A DNA stretch of 12,890 nucleotides from CAYLMM01 sp964384825 (GTDB taxonomy: Bacteria; Krumholzibacteriota; Krumholzibacteriia; LZORAL124-64-63), in NCBI GenBank assembly GCA_964384825.1, contig CAYLMM010000063.1:1-12890 (forward strand). The letters are read 5' to 3'. Below the pieces are notes generated by a model that worked only from the letters and a program-made list of their open reading frames with translations, did no database searches and was not told the DNA's origin. The position numbers and the translations under genes were made by a program. Shown here piece after piece: positions 1-6,337 of the stretch. The stretch's first letter is position 1. Each line of letters begins with the position of its first letter.

Positions 1-502
1 TGAAGCCCGGCGTGAAGGGGCCGAAGCCGTCCTTGTACTGGTCCTCGGTCGAGAACCCGACGATCGTCGTGGTGCGGCCGTGGAAGTTGTCGGCGCTGAC
101 GATGATCTCGGCCTTGTCCTTGGGGATGCCCTTGACCTTGTAGCCCCACTTGCGGGCGGCCTTGACGGCGGTCTCGACGGCCTCGGCGCCCGAGTTCATC
201 GGCAGCACCTTCTCGAAGCCGGTGAGCTCGGTCAGTTCCTTGTAGAACGCCGGCAGCTGATCGTTGCGGAAGGCGCGGCTGGTCAGGGTGCACTTCGCGG
301 CCTGGCGGCGGACGACCTTCAGCAGGCGCGGGTGGCAGTGGCCCTGGTTGACGGCGCTGTAGGCGGCCAGACAGTCCATGTAACGCTTGCCGTCGACATC
401 CTCGACCCAGATGTCTTCGGCCTTCTTGATCACCAGGTCCAGCGGGTGGTAGTTGTGCGCCCCGTACTGGTCTTCCATGGTGATGAACTTCTCGGTCTTC
501 AT
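1..502 (-). CDS. rocD: Ornithine aminotransferase (class III, PLP), 5' part only
   Basis: Only the first 167 codons are present; the gene runs off the left edge. The family transfers the delta-amino group of ornithine to 2-oxoglutarate, giving glutamate semialdehyde, in arginine/ornithine/proline metabolism in the cytosol. The translation opens with MKTEKFITMEDQYGAHNYHP, which is typical of ornithine aminotransferases. Other family segments are YMDCLAAYSAVNQGHCHP (41-58), the PLP-phosphate-binding NSGAEAVETA (103-112) and NFHGRTT (139-145). The PLP lysine lies beyond the window. The ATG at 502-500 is preceded by GGAGG on the minus strand (511-515) at 8 nt spacing, which fixes the start. It is transcribed away from the neighbouring regulator, with a probable promoter at 596-624. 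Acetylornithine or other class III aminotransferases are the alternative, but the N-terminal motifs favour RocD. Confidence 0.9.
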   Translation of the reverse strand, partial: MKTEKFITMEDQYGAHNYHPLDLVIKKAEDIWVEDVDGKRYMDCLAAYSAVNQGHCHPRLLKVVRRQAAKCTLTSRAFRNDQLPAFYKELTELTGFEKVLPMNSGAEAVETAVKAARKWGYKVKGIPKDKAEIIVSADNFHGRTTTIVGFSTEDQYKDGFGPFTPGF

Positions 503-595
503 CCGGCTCACCTCCAGCGTGAAAAGTGACGTATCTATGGCGCGGCTCGTGGCCGGCGTGGGTCCCGGCGGGTTCTCGCTCCGCCGGCGCGCTCT

Positions 596-624
596 AACAT
601 AGGCTTTTCGCCGAACTTTTCCAA
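596..624 (-). promoter_or_regulatory. Probable sigma-70 promoter of rocD
   Basis: Read on the minus strand, TTGGAA (624-619) is followed after exactly 17 nt by TATGTT (601-596). Each hexamer matches consensus at 4 of 6 positions. The expected transcript start near 590 would give a leader of roughly 85-90 nt before the rocD ATG. This is a by-eye call. Confidence 0.45.
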
Positions 625-686
625 CCCCGGCATTCGCCGATTAGGGGCCCTCTCGGGGCTTTCCGGGCTCGACCCCGACCGGGCGT

Positions 687-746
687 GAAAAAAATTCCAT
701 CGAACACGTTTTTTTACTTGAACAAGTGAAGCACTTGAATTTATAA
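687..746 (+). promoter_or_regulatory. Promoter with A/T-rich upstream element, driving the 754-1401 transcript
   Basis: The -35 candidate TTGAAC (718-723) and the -10 candidate TTATAA (741-746) are separated by 17 nt. A run of seven A (687-693) and a run of seven T (709-715) lie just upstream of the -35. This resembles an UP element and is conspicuous in such a GC-rich genome. The predicted transcript start is near 753, directly before the structured segment starting at 754. An overlapping candidate operator is listed separately. Confidence 0.5.
716..737 (+). promoter_or_regulatory. Candidate operator: three ACTTG/CAAGT half-sites
   Basis: ACTTG (716-720), CAAGT (723-727) and ACTTG (733-737) form two overlapping inverted repeats. 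One has a 2-nt spacer (ACTTGAACAAGT) and one has a 5-nt spacer. They cover the -35 and the spacer of the promoter above, a position typical of repressor binding. The small winged-helix protein encoded at 1078-1401 is the obvious candidate ligand, but that link is inference from position. Confidence 0.4.
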
Positions 747-753
747 AGGACGC

Positions 754-991
754 ACCCAGGAGGTGGCCAAGGAGGGTCGCCTGGCAAAGATTCGGAAACA
801 TGGCCGCTTGGGTCTGATCCGAGGGATGTCGCCGGGTCCGGATGGAGCACTGGTGAAGGCCGAGGAGCTCCGCGAAAGCGGAGTCGGGGAAGGAACCCCG
901 ACCGGCATTCCCTGGGGGCGGTTCGATCCTGGGTGCAGAACCGCCCCTCATGTCCGCGGTTCCCCGCAGCGCTGGCCCGGGGGCCGCGGAC
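754..991 (+). ncRNA. Candidate structured RNA (riboswitch-like leader or sRNA), class unknown
   Basis: This lies between the promoter and the regulator gene and folds, by eye, into consecutive helices. ACCCA 754-758 pairs with 809-813, enclosing a 7-bp helix of 763-769 with 801-807 (one G-U). ATCCG 817-821 pairs with 839-843. CTCCGC-GAAA-GCGGAG (868-883) has a GNRA loop. GTCGGGG 883-889 pairs with 896-902. A perfect 10-bp stem joins 915-924 to 938-947. A 13-bp stem with two G-U pairs joins 952-964 to 979-991. An open frame does run through (GTG at 763, in frame with the downstream gene), but by my hand count 35 of its 105 codons up to 1077 end in A/T. That compares with 14 of 107 in the downstream gene, so I read it as non-coding. 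It does not match the cores of RNase P RNA, tmRNA, SRP RNA, or the TPP, SAM-I, FMN, cobalamin, lysine, glycine or c-di-GMP-I riboswitches as I remember them. The remaining 992-1077 shows only a short GCGCC/GGCGC hairpin. Confidence 0.45.
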
Positions 992-1077
992 GCGCAGATC
1001 CGATTCGACTCCGCGCCGGGGCGCTCCGTTTCCGGCAGGAGAATCATCGCCGAAGCGGGCAAGGAGGCCCTGGAGGC

Positions 1078-1401
1078 GTGAGAAAGAATCCCGCCACCCC
1101 CGAGGGGGGCGGGCAGCCGCTGCCGCCGCTGATCCACGGGCGGGCCCGGCTGCTCATCCTCTCGCATCTGATCCGGGTCGGTCCGACCCCGTTCACCGAA
1201 CTGCGCGTATTGCTGGGGATGACCGACGGCACGCTGTCGGTCCACCTGAGCCGTCTGGCCGAGGGCGGAGTGGTGGAGGTTCAGAAGAGCTTCGTGAAGA
1301 ACCGGCCCCGCACGACGGTCAAGGTGACCGCGGCGGGGCGTCGTCGTTTCCGCGCCTACGTGGGGGAACTGCGCCGGATCGTGCCCGGCCTGGAATCCTG
1401 A
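1078..1401 (+). CDS. Small winged-helix transcriptional regulator (HTH_34/MarR-like)
   Basis: The product is 107 aa, a lone winged helix-turn-helix domain of the kind annotated as HTH_34 or 'transcriptional regulator'. The region LIHGRARLLILSHL is helix 1. FTELRVLLGMTDGTLSVHLSRLAEGGVV carries the helix-turn-helix; read from M in LGMTDGTLSVHLSRL, it holds the recognition helix. VQKSFVKNRPRTTVKVTAAGRRRF forms the wing and the following helix. Proteins of this size usually act as dimeric repressors. The start chosen is GTG 1078, with AAGGAGG at 1061-1067 and a second GGAGG at 1072-1076. The open frame continues upstream to 763, but codon use there is much poorer in G/C third positions and the stretch is hairpin-rich. 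It converges with the phosphorylase gene, with 31 bp between the stops. Its ligand and targets are unknown. Control of the operator-like repeats at 716-737 is a guess. Confidence 0.8.
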   Translation: MRKNPATPEGGGQPLPPLIHGRARLLILSHLIRVGPTPFTELRVLLGMTDGTLSVHLSRLAEGGVVEVQKSFVKNRPRTTVKVTAAGRRRFRAYVGELRRIVPGLES

Positions 1402-1432
1402 GCGTCGTCACGGCCCGCCGTCCCGGCCGCGA

Positions 1433-3508
1433 TCAGCCGCCGGTTCCGGCCCCGCGGCAGGGGGCGTACATCATCCGCTGGTAGTCCGCGACCATCCTGT
1501 CGGTGCCGAATCCCTCGTTCGCCACGTCCATCGCGGCGATCATCTTTCCGATCCAGCCCTGCGGCAGGTTCCGTTCGTCGCGATCGTAGAACAGCGGCAC
1601 GACCTCGTTCTCCAGCAGATGGTAGAGCGATTCGGCGTCTTCGCTGTCCTGCTGCTCGCGGTCGGCGTAGTCCTGCTCCTTGCCGATCACCCAGCCGTTG
1701 TCGCCGCGGTAGCCCTCGCACCACCAGCCGTCGGCCACCGAGAGGTTCAGCACGCCGTTGGCCGCGGCCTTCATGCCCGAGGTGCCGCTGGCCTCGAGCG
1801 GGCGGCGGGGGTTGTTCAGCCAGACGTCGACCCCGCGCACCATCCGGCGGGCCACGTTCAGGTCGTAATCCTCCAGGAAGATCAGCCGGCCGCGGAAGGG
1901 CGCGACGGTCGAAAGGCGCACCACCTCGCGGATCAGGCCCTTGCCGACCTCGTTGGCCGGATGGGCCTTGCCGGCGAAGATCAGCTGCAGCGGACGGTCG
2001 GTGTCGCCGAGCAGGCGGGCCAGGCGGTCGGGATCGCTGAACAGCAGCAGGGCGCGCTTGTAGGCGGCGAAGCGGCGGGCGAAGCCGATGGTCAGCACCG
2101 ACGGATCGAGCGCCGCGCGGGCCTCGCGCACCTCGCTTCCGGTGGCGCCGACGCGGATCAGGCGGTCGCCGTTGCGGCCGCGGGCGAAGCTCACCAGTTC
2201 GGCCCGCAGCTCTTCGTGGGCGCGCCACAGGGCGGCCGGCGCGCGGTCGGCCAGCCGGGGATCGGTCCACGAGGGCAGATGCACGCCGTTGGTCACGTGG
2301 CCGATCGGGACCGCGTCCTCTACCAGCTCGGGCCACAGGCGGTGCCACATCCGCCGCGAAACCCGGCCGTGCAGTTCGCTGACGCCGTTGGCCCGGCACG
2401 AGAGCCGCAGGGCCAGCACCGTCATGTTGAACCGGTCCTTCTCGTCGGGCCGGTCGACCACCCCGAAGGGCAGCAGGTCGGCCGCCTCGACGCCGATGTG
2501 CGGCGCGAGCGCGTCCATGTAGAAGCGCACGTGGTCCAGGGGGAAGACGTCGTTGCCCGCCGCCACCGGGGTGTGGGTTGTGAAGACCGAGGTCTCGCGC
2601 ACGGCGGCGGCCGCGCCGGCGACATCCATCCCCGAGGCGATCAGCGGCCGCATCCTCTCGAGGTTCAGGAACGCGGAATGCCCCTCGTTCAGATGGCAGA
2701 CCGCGGGCGCGACGCCCATCGCCGCCAGGGCCCGCACTCCGCCGACGCCCAGCAGCAGCTCCTGGCGGATGCGCATGTCGTCGTCGCCGCCGTAGAGCTG
2801 GGCCGTGGTCCCGCGGTCGACCGGGTCGTTCTCCGGGATGTCGGCGTCCAGCAGGAACAGGGGCACCCGGCCGACCTGCAGCCGCAGGATGCGCGTCCAC
2901 ACCGTCCGGCCCGGCATCGGCACGTCCACCAGCAGGGGCTCGCCTCCGGCGCCGGTCATCACGGCCAGGGGCATGTGGCTGAAGTCGTTGCGGTGGTCGT
3001 GCTCGGTCTGGGTTCCGGCGGCGTCCAGGCGCTGGTGGACGTATCCGTAGCGGTAGGCCAGCCCCACCGCGACCAGGGGCAGCCCGAGGTCGCTGGCGGC
3101 CTTCAGGTGATCGCCCGAGAGCACGCCCAGTCCGCCCGCGTAGATCGGCACGCTCTGGTGCAGGCCGAATTCCGCCGAGAAATAGGCGGTCGGGCCGCCC
3201 GGGACCTGCAGCGGATCCGCGGCGCCGGCCAGATACGATTCCAGATCCGCGGCCACCCCGGCCACGTCGGCGCAGAAGGCCTCGTCGTGGGCCAGGGCCG
3301 CGAGCCGGGGGCTGGAGAGCTGGTTGATCACCGCGAGCGGATCGTGGTTCAGGGCCTCCCACTTGTCGGGGTCGAGGCGTCGCAGCAGGGCGACGGCGTC
3401 GGCGTTCCATGTCCACCACAGGTTGCGCGCGATGGTCGTCAGCGGGCGCAGGGGGGCGGGCAGGTCGGGCGCCTGGCCGTGATGGGCGGCGATCGTGTCA
3501 GCCGGCAT
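1433..3508 (-). CDS. glgP: Glycogen/alpha-glucan phosphorylase (GT35)
   Basis: This cytosolic PLP enzyme releases glucose 1-phosphate from glycogen or maltodextrin with inorganic phosphate. The 691-aa product has the signatures of the shorter 'alpha-glucan family phosphorylase' group. These are RNLWWTWN (28-35), YFSAEFGL (109-116), PIYAGGLGVLSGDHLKAASD (121-140), HLNEGHSAF (272-280), FTTHTPVAAGND (309-320), HVTNGVH (404-410), GFARRFAAYKR (475-485) and GKAHPAN (513-519). The PLP-lysine segment EASGTSGMKAAANG (572-585) places the lysine at about residue 580. It lacks the longer regulatory N-terminus of animal and E. coli-type enzymes. The ATG at 3508-3506 is preceded on the minus strand by AAGGAG (3523-3518) at 9 nt. 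Its upstream same-strand neighbour is the alkyltransferase, 146 bp away, and a separate promoter is likely at 3611-3640. No other glycogen gene lies in the window. Confidence 0.93.
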   Translation of the reverse strand: MPADTIAAHHGQAPDLPAPLRPLTTIARNLWWTWNADAVALLRRLDPDKWEALNHDPLAVINQLSSPRLAALAHDEAFCADVAGVAADLESYLAGAADPLQVPGGPTAYFSAEFGLHQSVPIYAGGLGVLSGDHLKAASDLGLPLVAVGLAYRYGYVHQRLDAAGTQTEHDHRNDFSHMPLAVMTGAGGEPLLVDVPMPGRTVWTRILRLQVGRVPLFLLDADIPENDPVDRGTTAQLYGGDDDMRIRQELLLGVGGVRALAAMGVAPAVCHLNEGHSAFLNLERMRPLIASGMDVAGAAAAVRETSVFTTHTPVAAGNDVFPLDHVRFYMDALAPHIGVEAADLLPFGVVDRPDEKDRFNMTVLALRLSCRANGVSELHGRVSRRMWHRLWPELVEDAVPIGHVTNGVHLPSWTDPRLADRAPAALWRAHEELRAELVSFARGRNGDRLIRVGATGSEVREARAALDPSVLTIGFARRFAAYKRALLLFSDPDRLARLLGDTDRPLQLIFAGKAHPANEVGKGLIREVVRLSTVAPFRGRLIFLEDYDLNVARRMVRGVDVWLNNPRRPLEASGTSGMKAAANGVLNLSVADGWWCEGYRGDNGWVIGKEQDYADREQQDSEDAESLYHLLENEVVPLFYDRDERNLPQGWIGKMIAAMDVANEGFGTDRMVADYQRMMYAPCRGAGTGG

Positions 3509-3610
3509 GTCCTGGGGCTCCTTGGGCGGGTTTGCTGCGGCGCGCGGCTCGTTCGGGCTCAGGAAGGATCATCGATCGGAATGCCGCCGCCTTGAGTCGA
3601 ATGACCGGGT

Positions 3611-3640
3611 ATGATAATGGAAAGGACTGGGATGGGCCAA
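3611..3640 (-). promoter_or_regulatory. Probable promoter of the phosphorylase gene
   Basis: On the minus strand TTGGCC (3640-3635) and TATCAT (3616-3611) are 18 nt apart; the -10 matches consensus at 5 of 6 positions. It lies in the 146-bp gap between the alkyltransferase stop and the phosphorylase start and would give a leader of about 95 nt. Confidence 0.45.
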
Positions 3641-3654
3641 TCCGGATACGATCG

Positions 3655-4215
3655 TCAGAAGAGCCGCGGCGCGACGATCCGCTCCGATCCCTCCAGGGTA
3701 TGCCCTTCGAGGCGCAGCAGCTGGGCCTTGACCGACATCCCGCCCGCGAAGCCGACCAGCTCGCCCCCGGCGCCGACCACGCGGTGGCAGGGCACGATGA
3801 TGGGGATGGGGTTCTGGCCCGCGGCCTGGCCGACCGCCCGGGTGGCGGTGGGGCGGTTGATCTCGGCGGCCACCTGCTTGTAGGTGCGCAGCTTGGCGTA
3901 GGGGATGGCCAGCAGGCGTTTCCAGACCGCCAGCTGGAATTCCGATCCGCGCAGGTCGACCGGGATGTCGAAGCGCTGCCGGGTGCCGGTGAAGTATTCC
4001 GCCAGCTGGACGCGCAGGTTCCGGAAACTCGCGGTATCTTCGGCCAGGGAGATGTCCTGGCCGGTGGCCTTGCCCAGGGAGCGGGCATAGGCGTACGCCT
4101 GGGGCTTGTACTCGTAGGCCTCGCTCAGGAAATCGATCCTCATCAGGCCGTTGTCGCCGGAGATGACCAGCATCGGCTCGAGGATGTTCAGCAACAGGGC
4201 GTATTTCAGGCGCAT
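3655..4215 (-). CDS. ogt: Methylated-DNA--protein-cysteine S-methyltransferase
   Basis: This is a suicide DNA-repair protein. It moves the methyl group from O6-methylguanine (or O4-methylthymine) to its own cysteine. In the 186-aa product the acceptor is C143 in IPIIVPCHRVVG. The preceding RAVGQAAGQNP (126-136) and the DNA-binding helix region TYKQVAAEINRP (111-122) are canonical, and the N-terminal 85 residues form the usual poorly conserved domain. There is no Ada-type zinc or AraC domain, so it is the Ogt/MGMT form. I chose ATG 4215-4213, which gives the family length. The frame is open further upstream to 4413, but that would overlap the divergent gene, and a GAGGGG ribosome binding site sits just before 4215. 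It is divergent from the rhodanese-methyltransferase gene, with 70 bp between the starts. I find no clear promoter in that gap. Confidence 0.92.
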   Translation of the reverse strand: MRLKYALLLNILEPMLVISGDNGLMRIDFLSEAYEYKPQAYAYARSLGKATGQDISLAEDTASFRNLRVQLAEYFTGTRQRFDIPVDLRGSEFQLAVWKRLLAIPYAKLRTYKQVAAEINRPTATRAVGQAAGQNPIPIIVPCHRVVGAGGELVGFAGGMSVKAQLLRLEGHTLEGSERIVAPRLF

Positions 4216-4285
4216 GGATCCCCTCGGAGTGAAGCCCGAGCGCAACGTGACAAGACTACCAGAACCCGGAGGCCAGGGGAAGGGC

Positions 4286-5173
4286 ATGGAGCCTCGAAAT
4301 TCTGATCTTTGGCGGAAACTCGTCGACGGCCCGGCCGGACGCCTGGGCAACGTGCTGGATATCCGCGCGCCCGAGAGCTTCGCCGCCGGGCATTTGGCCG
4401 GAGCGGTGAACATGCCCCTGGCCGCGGACGATGTCGCCGACGCGGAGCGTCTGGCCGAACTTTTGCCCGGTTTCCTGCTGCCGCCGCGCCACGAGCCGAT
4501 GCTGGTCTGCGGTCCCGCGGACGCAGCCGCGGCGGTGGCCGGTTTCCTGGCCGGCCGCGGGCGCCCGGGCGTCGAGCCGGTCTCGCTGACCGCCGATTCC
4601 GTGGACGCCCTGCCGCGCGAATGTCTCGAGAAGGGCCGGTCGCGGCGCCGGCTCTGGCGGCCGCCGCCCTTCCTTGCCGGGCATTATCCGTTGCTGGCGG
4701 CGCGGGGGCCGGGGGCCGCGGTCGATCTGGGGTCGGGCAGCGGCCGGGCCTCGGTCTGGCTCGCCGAGAGGGGATGGCGCGTGACCGCGGTCGACCGCCA
4801 TCCCAAGGCCCTGGCGATGGCCGGCCGGCTGGCCGCCGACGCCGCGGTCGACCTGACGACCCTGCGGGCCGACCTGACCGATCCCGCCCAGGTTCCGCCG
4901 GGGCCCTGGGACGCGACGCTGGCGCTGCGCTTCCTCGACCGCCCGCTGCTCGGGAGGATGGCCGGTCTGCTCGCGCCCGGCGGCGTGGCCCTGGTCCGCA
5001 CCTATCGCTGGCGCGAGGAATTCGCCCGGCGCCTGCCGGCGCGGCAGCATTGCCTGGAGCCGGGGGAGTTGCCCGGCTTCTTCCCCGCGGCCGACTTCGA
5101 GGTGCTGGTGGCCGTCGAGGACGAGGATCCCGACGGCGCGCCCGCGGCCGGCGTCGTGGCGCGCCGGCTCTGA
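4286..5173 (+). CDS. Rhodanese-like domain fused to a SAM-dependent methyltransferase
   Basis: The product is 295 aa with two domains. Residues 1-95 are rhodanese-like, with NVLDIRAPESFAAGHLAGAVNMP (22-44) as the usual 'D-R-E-F-GH-GA-N' run and a cysteine at 75 (MLVCGPAD) at the active-loop position. Residues 130-295 are a class I methyltransferase, with motif I VDLGSGSGR (146-154), an acidic residue ending strand 2 at D170 (TAVD) and RADLTD (194-199). The combination suggests a thiol, thioether or metalloid methyl transfer coupled to sulfur handling. A TehB-like chalcogen methyltransferase is one possibility, but the substrate cannot be read from the sequence. ATG 4286 has AGGGGAAGG just upstream. 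The longer frame from 4151 would run antisense into ogt and is rejected. It is divergent from ogt, and the next gene has its own promoter. Confidence 0.82.
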   Translation: MEPRNSDLWRKLVDGPAGRLGNVLDIRAPESFAAGHLAGAVNMPLAADDVADAERLAELLPGFLLPPRHEPMLVCGPADAAAAVAGFLAGRGRPGVEPVSLTADSVDALPRECLEKGRSRRRLWRPPPFLAGHYPLLAARGPGAAVDLGSGSGRASVWLAERGWRVTAVDRHPKALAMAGRLAADAAVDLTTLRADLTDPAQVPPGPWDATLALRFLDRPLLGRMAGLLAPGGVALVRTYRWREEFARRLPARQHCLEPGELPGFFPAADFEVLVAVEDEDPDGAPAAGVVARRL

Positions 5174-5193
5174 CCGGCCGCCCCGACCGGCCG
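5172..5193 (+). repeat. Tandem GACCGGCCG pair after the methyltransferase stop
   Basis: Two copies of GACCGGCCG (5172-5180 and 5185-5193) contain the self-complementary CGGCCG and can pair as a short GC hairpin between the gene end and the next promoter. No T-run follows, so it is at best a weak or Rho-assisted terminator. Confidence 0.25.
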
Positions 5194-5195
5194 CT

Positions 5196-5224
5196 TTGTC
5201 CCCGGCGCGTCCAGGGGCTATACT
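5196..5224 (+). promoter_or_regulatory. Sigma-70-type promoter of the ychF operon
   Basis: TTGTCC (5196-5201) and TATACT (5219-5224) are separated by 17 nt. The -10 matches consensus at 5 of 6 positions and the -35 at 4 of 6. The predicted transcript start near 5231 gives a leader of about 40 nt before the GTG at 5273. Confidence 0.55.
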
Positions 5225-5272
5225 GCCCGCAGCGGCGGGCGCCGCGACGCATCAACCATCCGGGAGGAAACC

Positions 5273-6322
5273 GTGCAGATCGGCATCATCGGCTTGAAAT
5301 TCACCGGCAAGACGACCCTCTTCAACGCCGTCACCGGAGCGGGCGCTGCGACCGGGCAGGGCGGGGTCGATCCCCACCTCGCGGTCGGCCGGATCCCCGA
5401 CCCGCGCCTCGATCGCCTGACCGGGATGTTCGATCCCAAGCGGCAGGTCAACGCCACGGTGGAGTGGGTCGACATTCCGGGCTTCGCGGCCGGCGATTCC
5501 GGGGGCGAGCGCGAGAGCATCCGCTTCCTCGAGCACGGCCGCCGGGTCGACGCCCTGGCGCAGGTGGTGCGCTGCTTCGACAACGGCATCACGCCGCCCG
5601 ATCCGGTCGGCGAGATCGAGGAACTGGCCCTCGAGCTGGCCATCGCCGACCTGCAGATCGTCGAACGCCGCATCGAGCGCCTGACCAAGGACAAGCAGCG
5701 GATGGGCAAGGTCGAGAACGCCTTCGAGCCCCCGCTGATGGAGCGTTTCCGCGAGCGCCTGGAACAGGGCCTGCCCCTGCGCGACCTCGAGCTGACCTCC
5801 GACGAGATGAAGCTGGTCAGCGGCTTCTCCTTCCTGACCCTCAAGCCCCTGATGCTGGTGCTGAACGGTTCCGAGGACGGGGTCGACGCCGGCATCGCGG
5901 CCGCCGCGGCCGCCGGCGGGGCCGAGGTCGTGACCCTCTGCGCCAAGGTCGAAGAGGAGATCGCCGAGCTGCCCGACGAGGAGAAGACCGAATTCCTGAC
6001 CGGGCTGGGCATCGACGAGCCGGCCGCCAACAAGATGGTCCGGGCCGCCTACGCCGCCCTGGGCCTGATCAGCTTCTTCACCGTCGGCGACGACGAATGC
6101 CGGGCCTGGGCGGTCCGCAGCGGGGCCCTGGCCCCGGAGGCCGCCGGCGCGATCCATTCCGATCTGCAGCGCGGCTTCATCCGGGCCGAGACCTGCGCCT
6201 ACGACGACCTGATCGCCGCCGGCGGGATGTCCGAGGCCAAGCAGGCCAACAAGGTGCGTCTCGAGGGCAAGGCCTACGAGGTGCAGGACGGCGACATCCT
6301 CAACATCCGCTTCAGCGTCTAG
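5273..6322 (+). CDS. ychF: YchF/Ola1-type ribosome-associated P-loop ATPase
   Basis: The 349-aa product is a member of the Obg-related YchF family, which binds ribosomes and hydrolyses ATP rather than GTP. The P-loop is GLKFTGKT (7-14), where most YchF proteins have NVGKS/T. G3 is VDIPGF (66-71), with a hydrophobic residue after the glycine, as is usual in the HAS-NTPase group. The base-recognition motif is NGSE (198-201), the family's NxxE that favours adenine. A coiled-coil/helical insert follows (about 110-185). The C-terminal TGS/DUF933 region spans 263-349, including IHSDLQRGFIRAE and a VQDGDILNIRFSV ending. The GTG start has GGAGG at 5263-5267. The next gene starts 15 bp after the stop, so the two are probably co-transcribed. 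The altered P-loop and reduced switch region mark it as a divergent branch; a second, canonical ychF may exist elsewhere in the genome. Confidence 0.87.
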   Translation: MQIGIIGLKFTGKTTLFNAVTGAGAATGQGGVDPHLAVGRIPDPRLDRLTGMFDPKRQVNATVEWVDIPGFAAGDSGGERESIRFLEHGRRVDALAQVVRCFDNGITPPDPVGEIEELALELAIADLQIVERRIERLTKDKQRMGKVENAFEPPLMERFRERLEQGLPLRDLELTSDEMKLVSGFSFLTLKPLMLVLNGSEDGVDAGIAAAAAAGGAEVVTLCAKVEEEIAELPDEEKTEFLTGLGIDEPAANKMVRAAYAALGLISFFTVGDDECRAWAVRSGALAPEAAGAIHSDLQRGFIRAETCAYDDLIAAGGMSEAKQANKVRLEGKAYEVQDGDILNIRFSV

Positions 6323-6337
6323 GGGGAGTCCCGCAAG

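Noticed and set aside
754..991. Known riboswitch or housekeeping RNA
   Set aside because: Fragments such as CCCGACCGGC and GTCCGGATGG recall the FMN element but occur in the wrong order and without the rest of its core. No RNase P, tmRNA (no CCA end or tag frame), SRP or c-di-GMP core is visible.
763..1077. N-terminal extension of the winged-helix regulator by 105 codons
   Set aside because: Third positions are much less GC-rich than in the rest of the frame, no domain is visible, and the stretch is packed with hairpins. GTG 1078 has good ribosome binding sites.
1402..1432. Bidirectional terminator between the convergent regulator and phosphorylase genes
   Set aside because: The gap is GC-rich with short inverted matches, but it has no stable unique hairpin and no T-run on either strand.
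1356..3419. 687-codon minus-strand frame and 658-codon plus-strand frame over the phosphorylase
   Set aside because: Both lack any family motif and are low-complexity; the phosphorylase frame is unambiguous.
4151..4285. Upstream extension of the rhodanese-methyltransferase
   Set aside because: It would run antisense into the start of ogt and remove the divergent promoter gap; ATG 4286 begins just before the rhodanese domain with a ribosome binding site.
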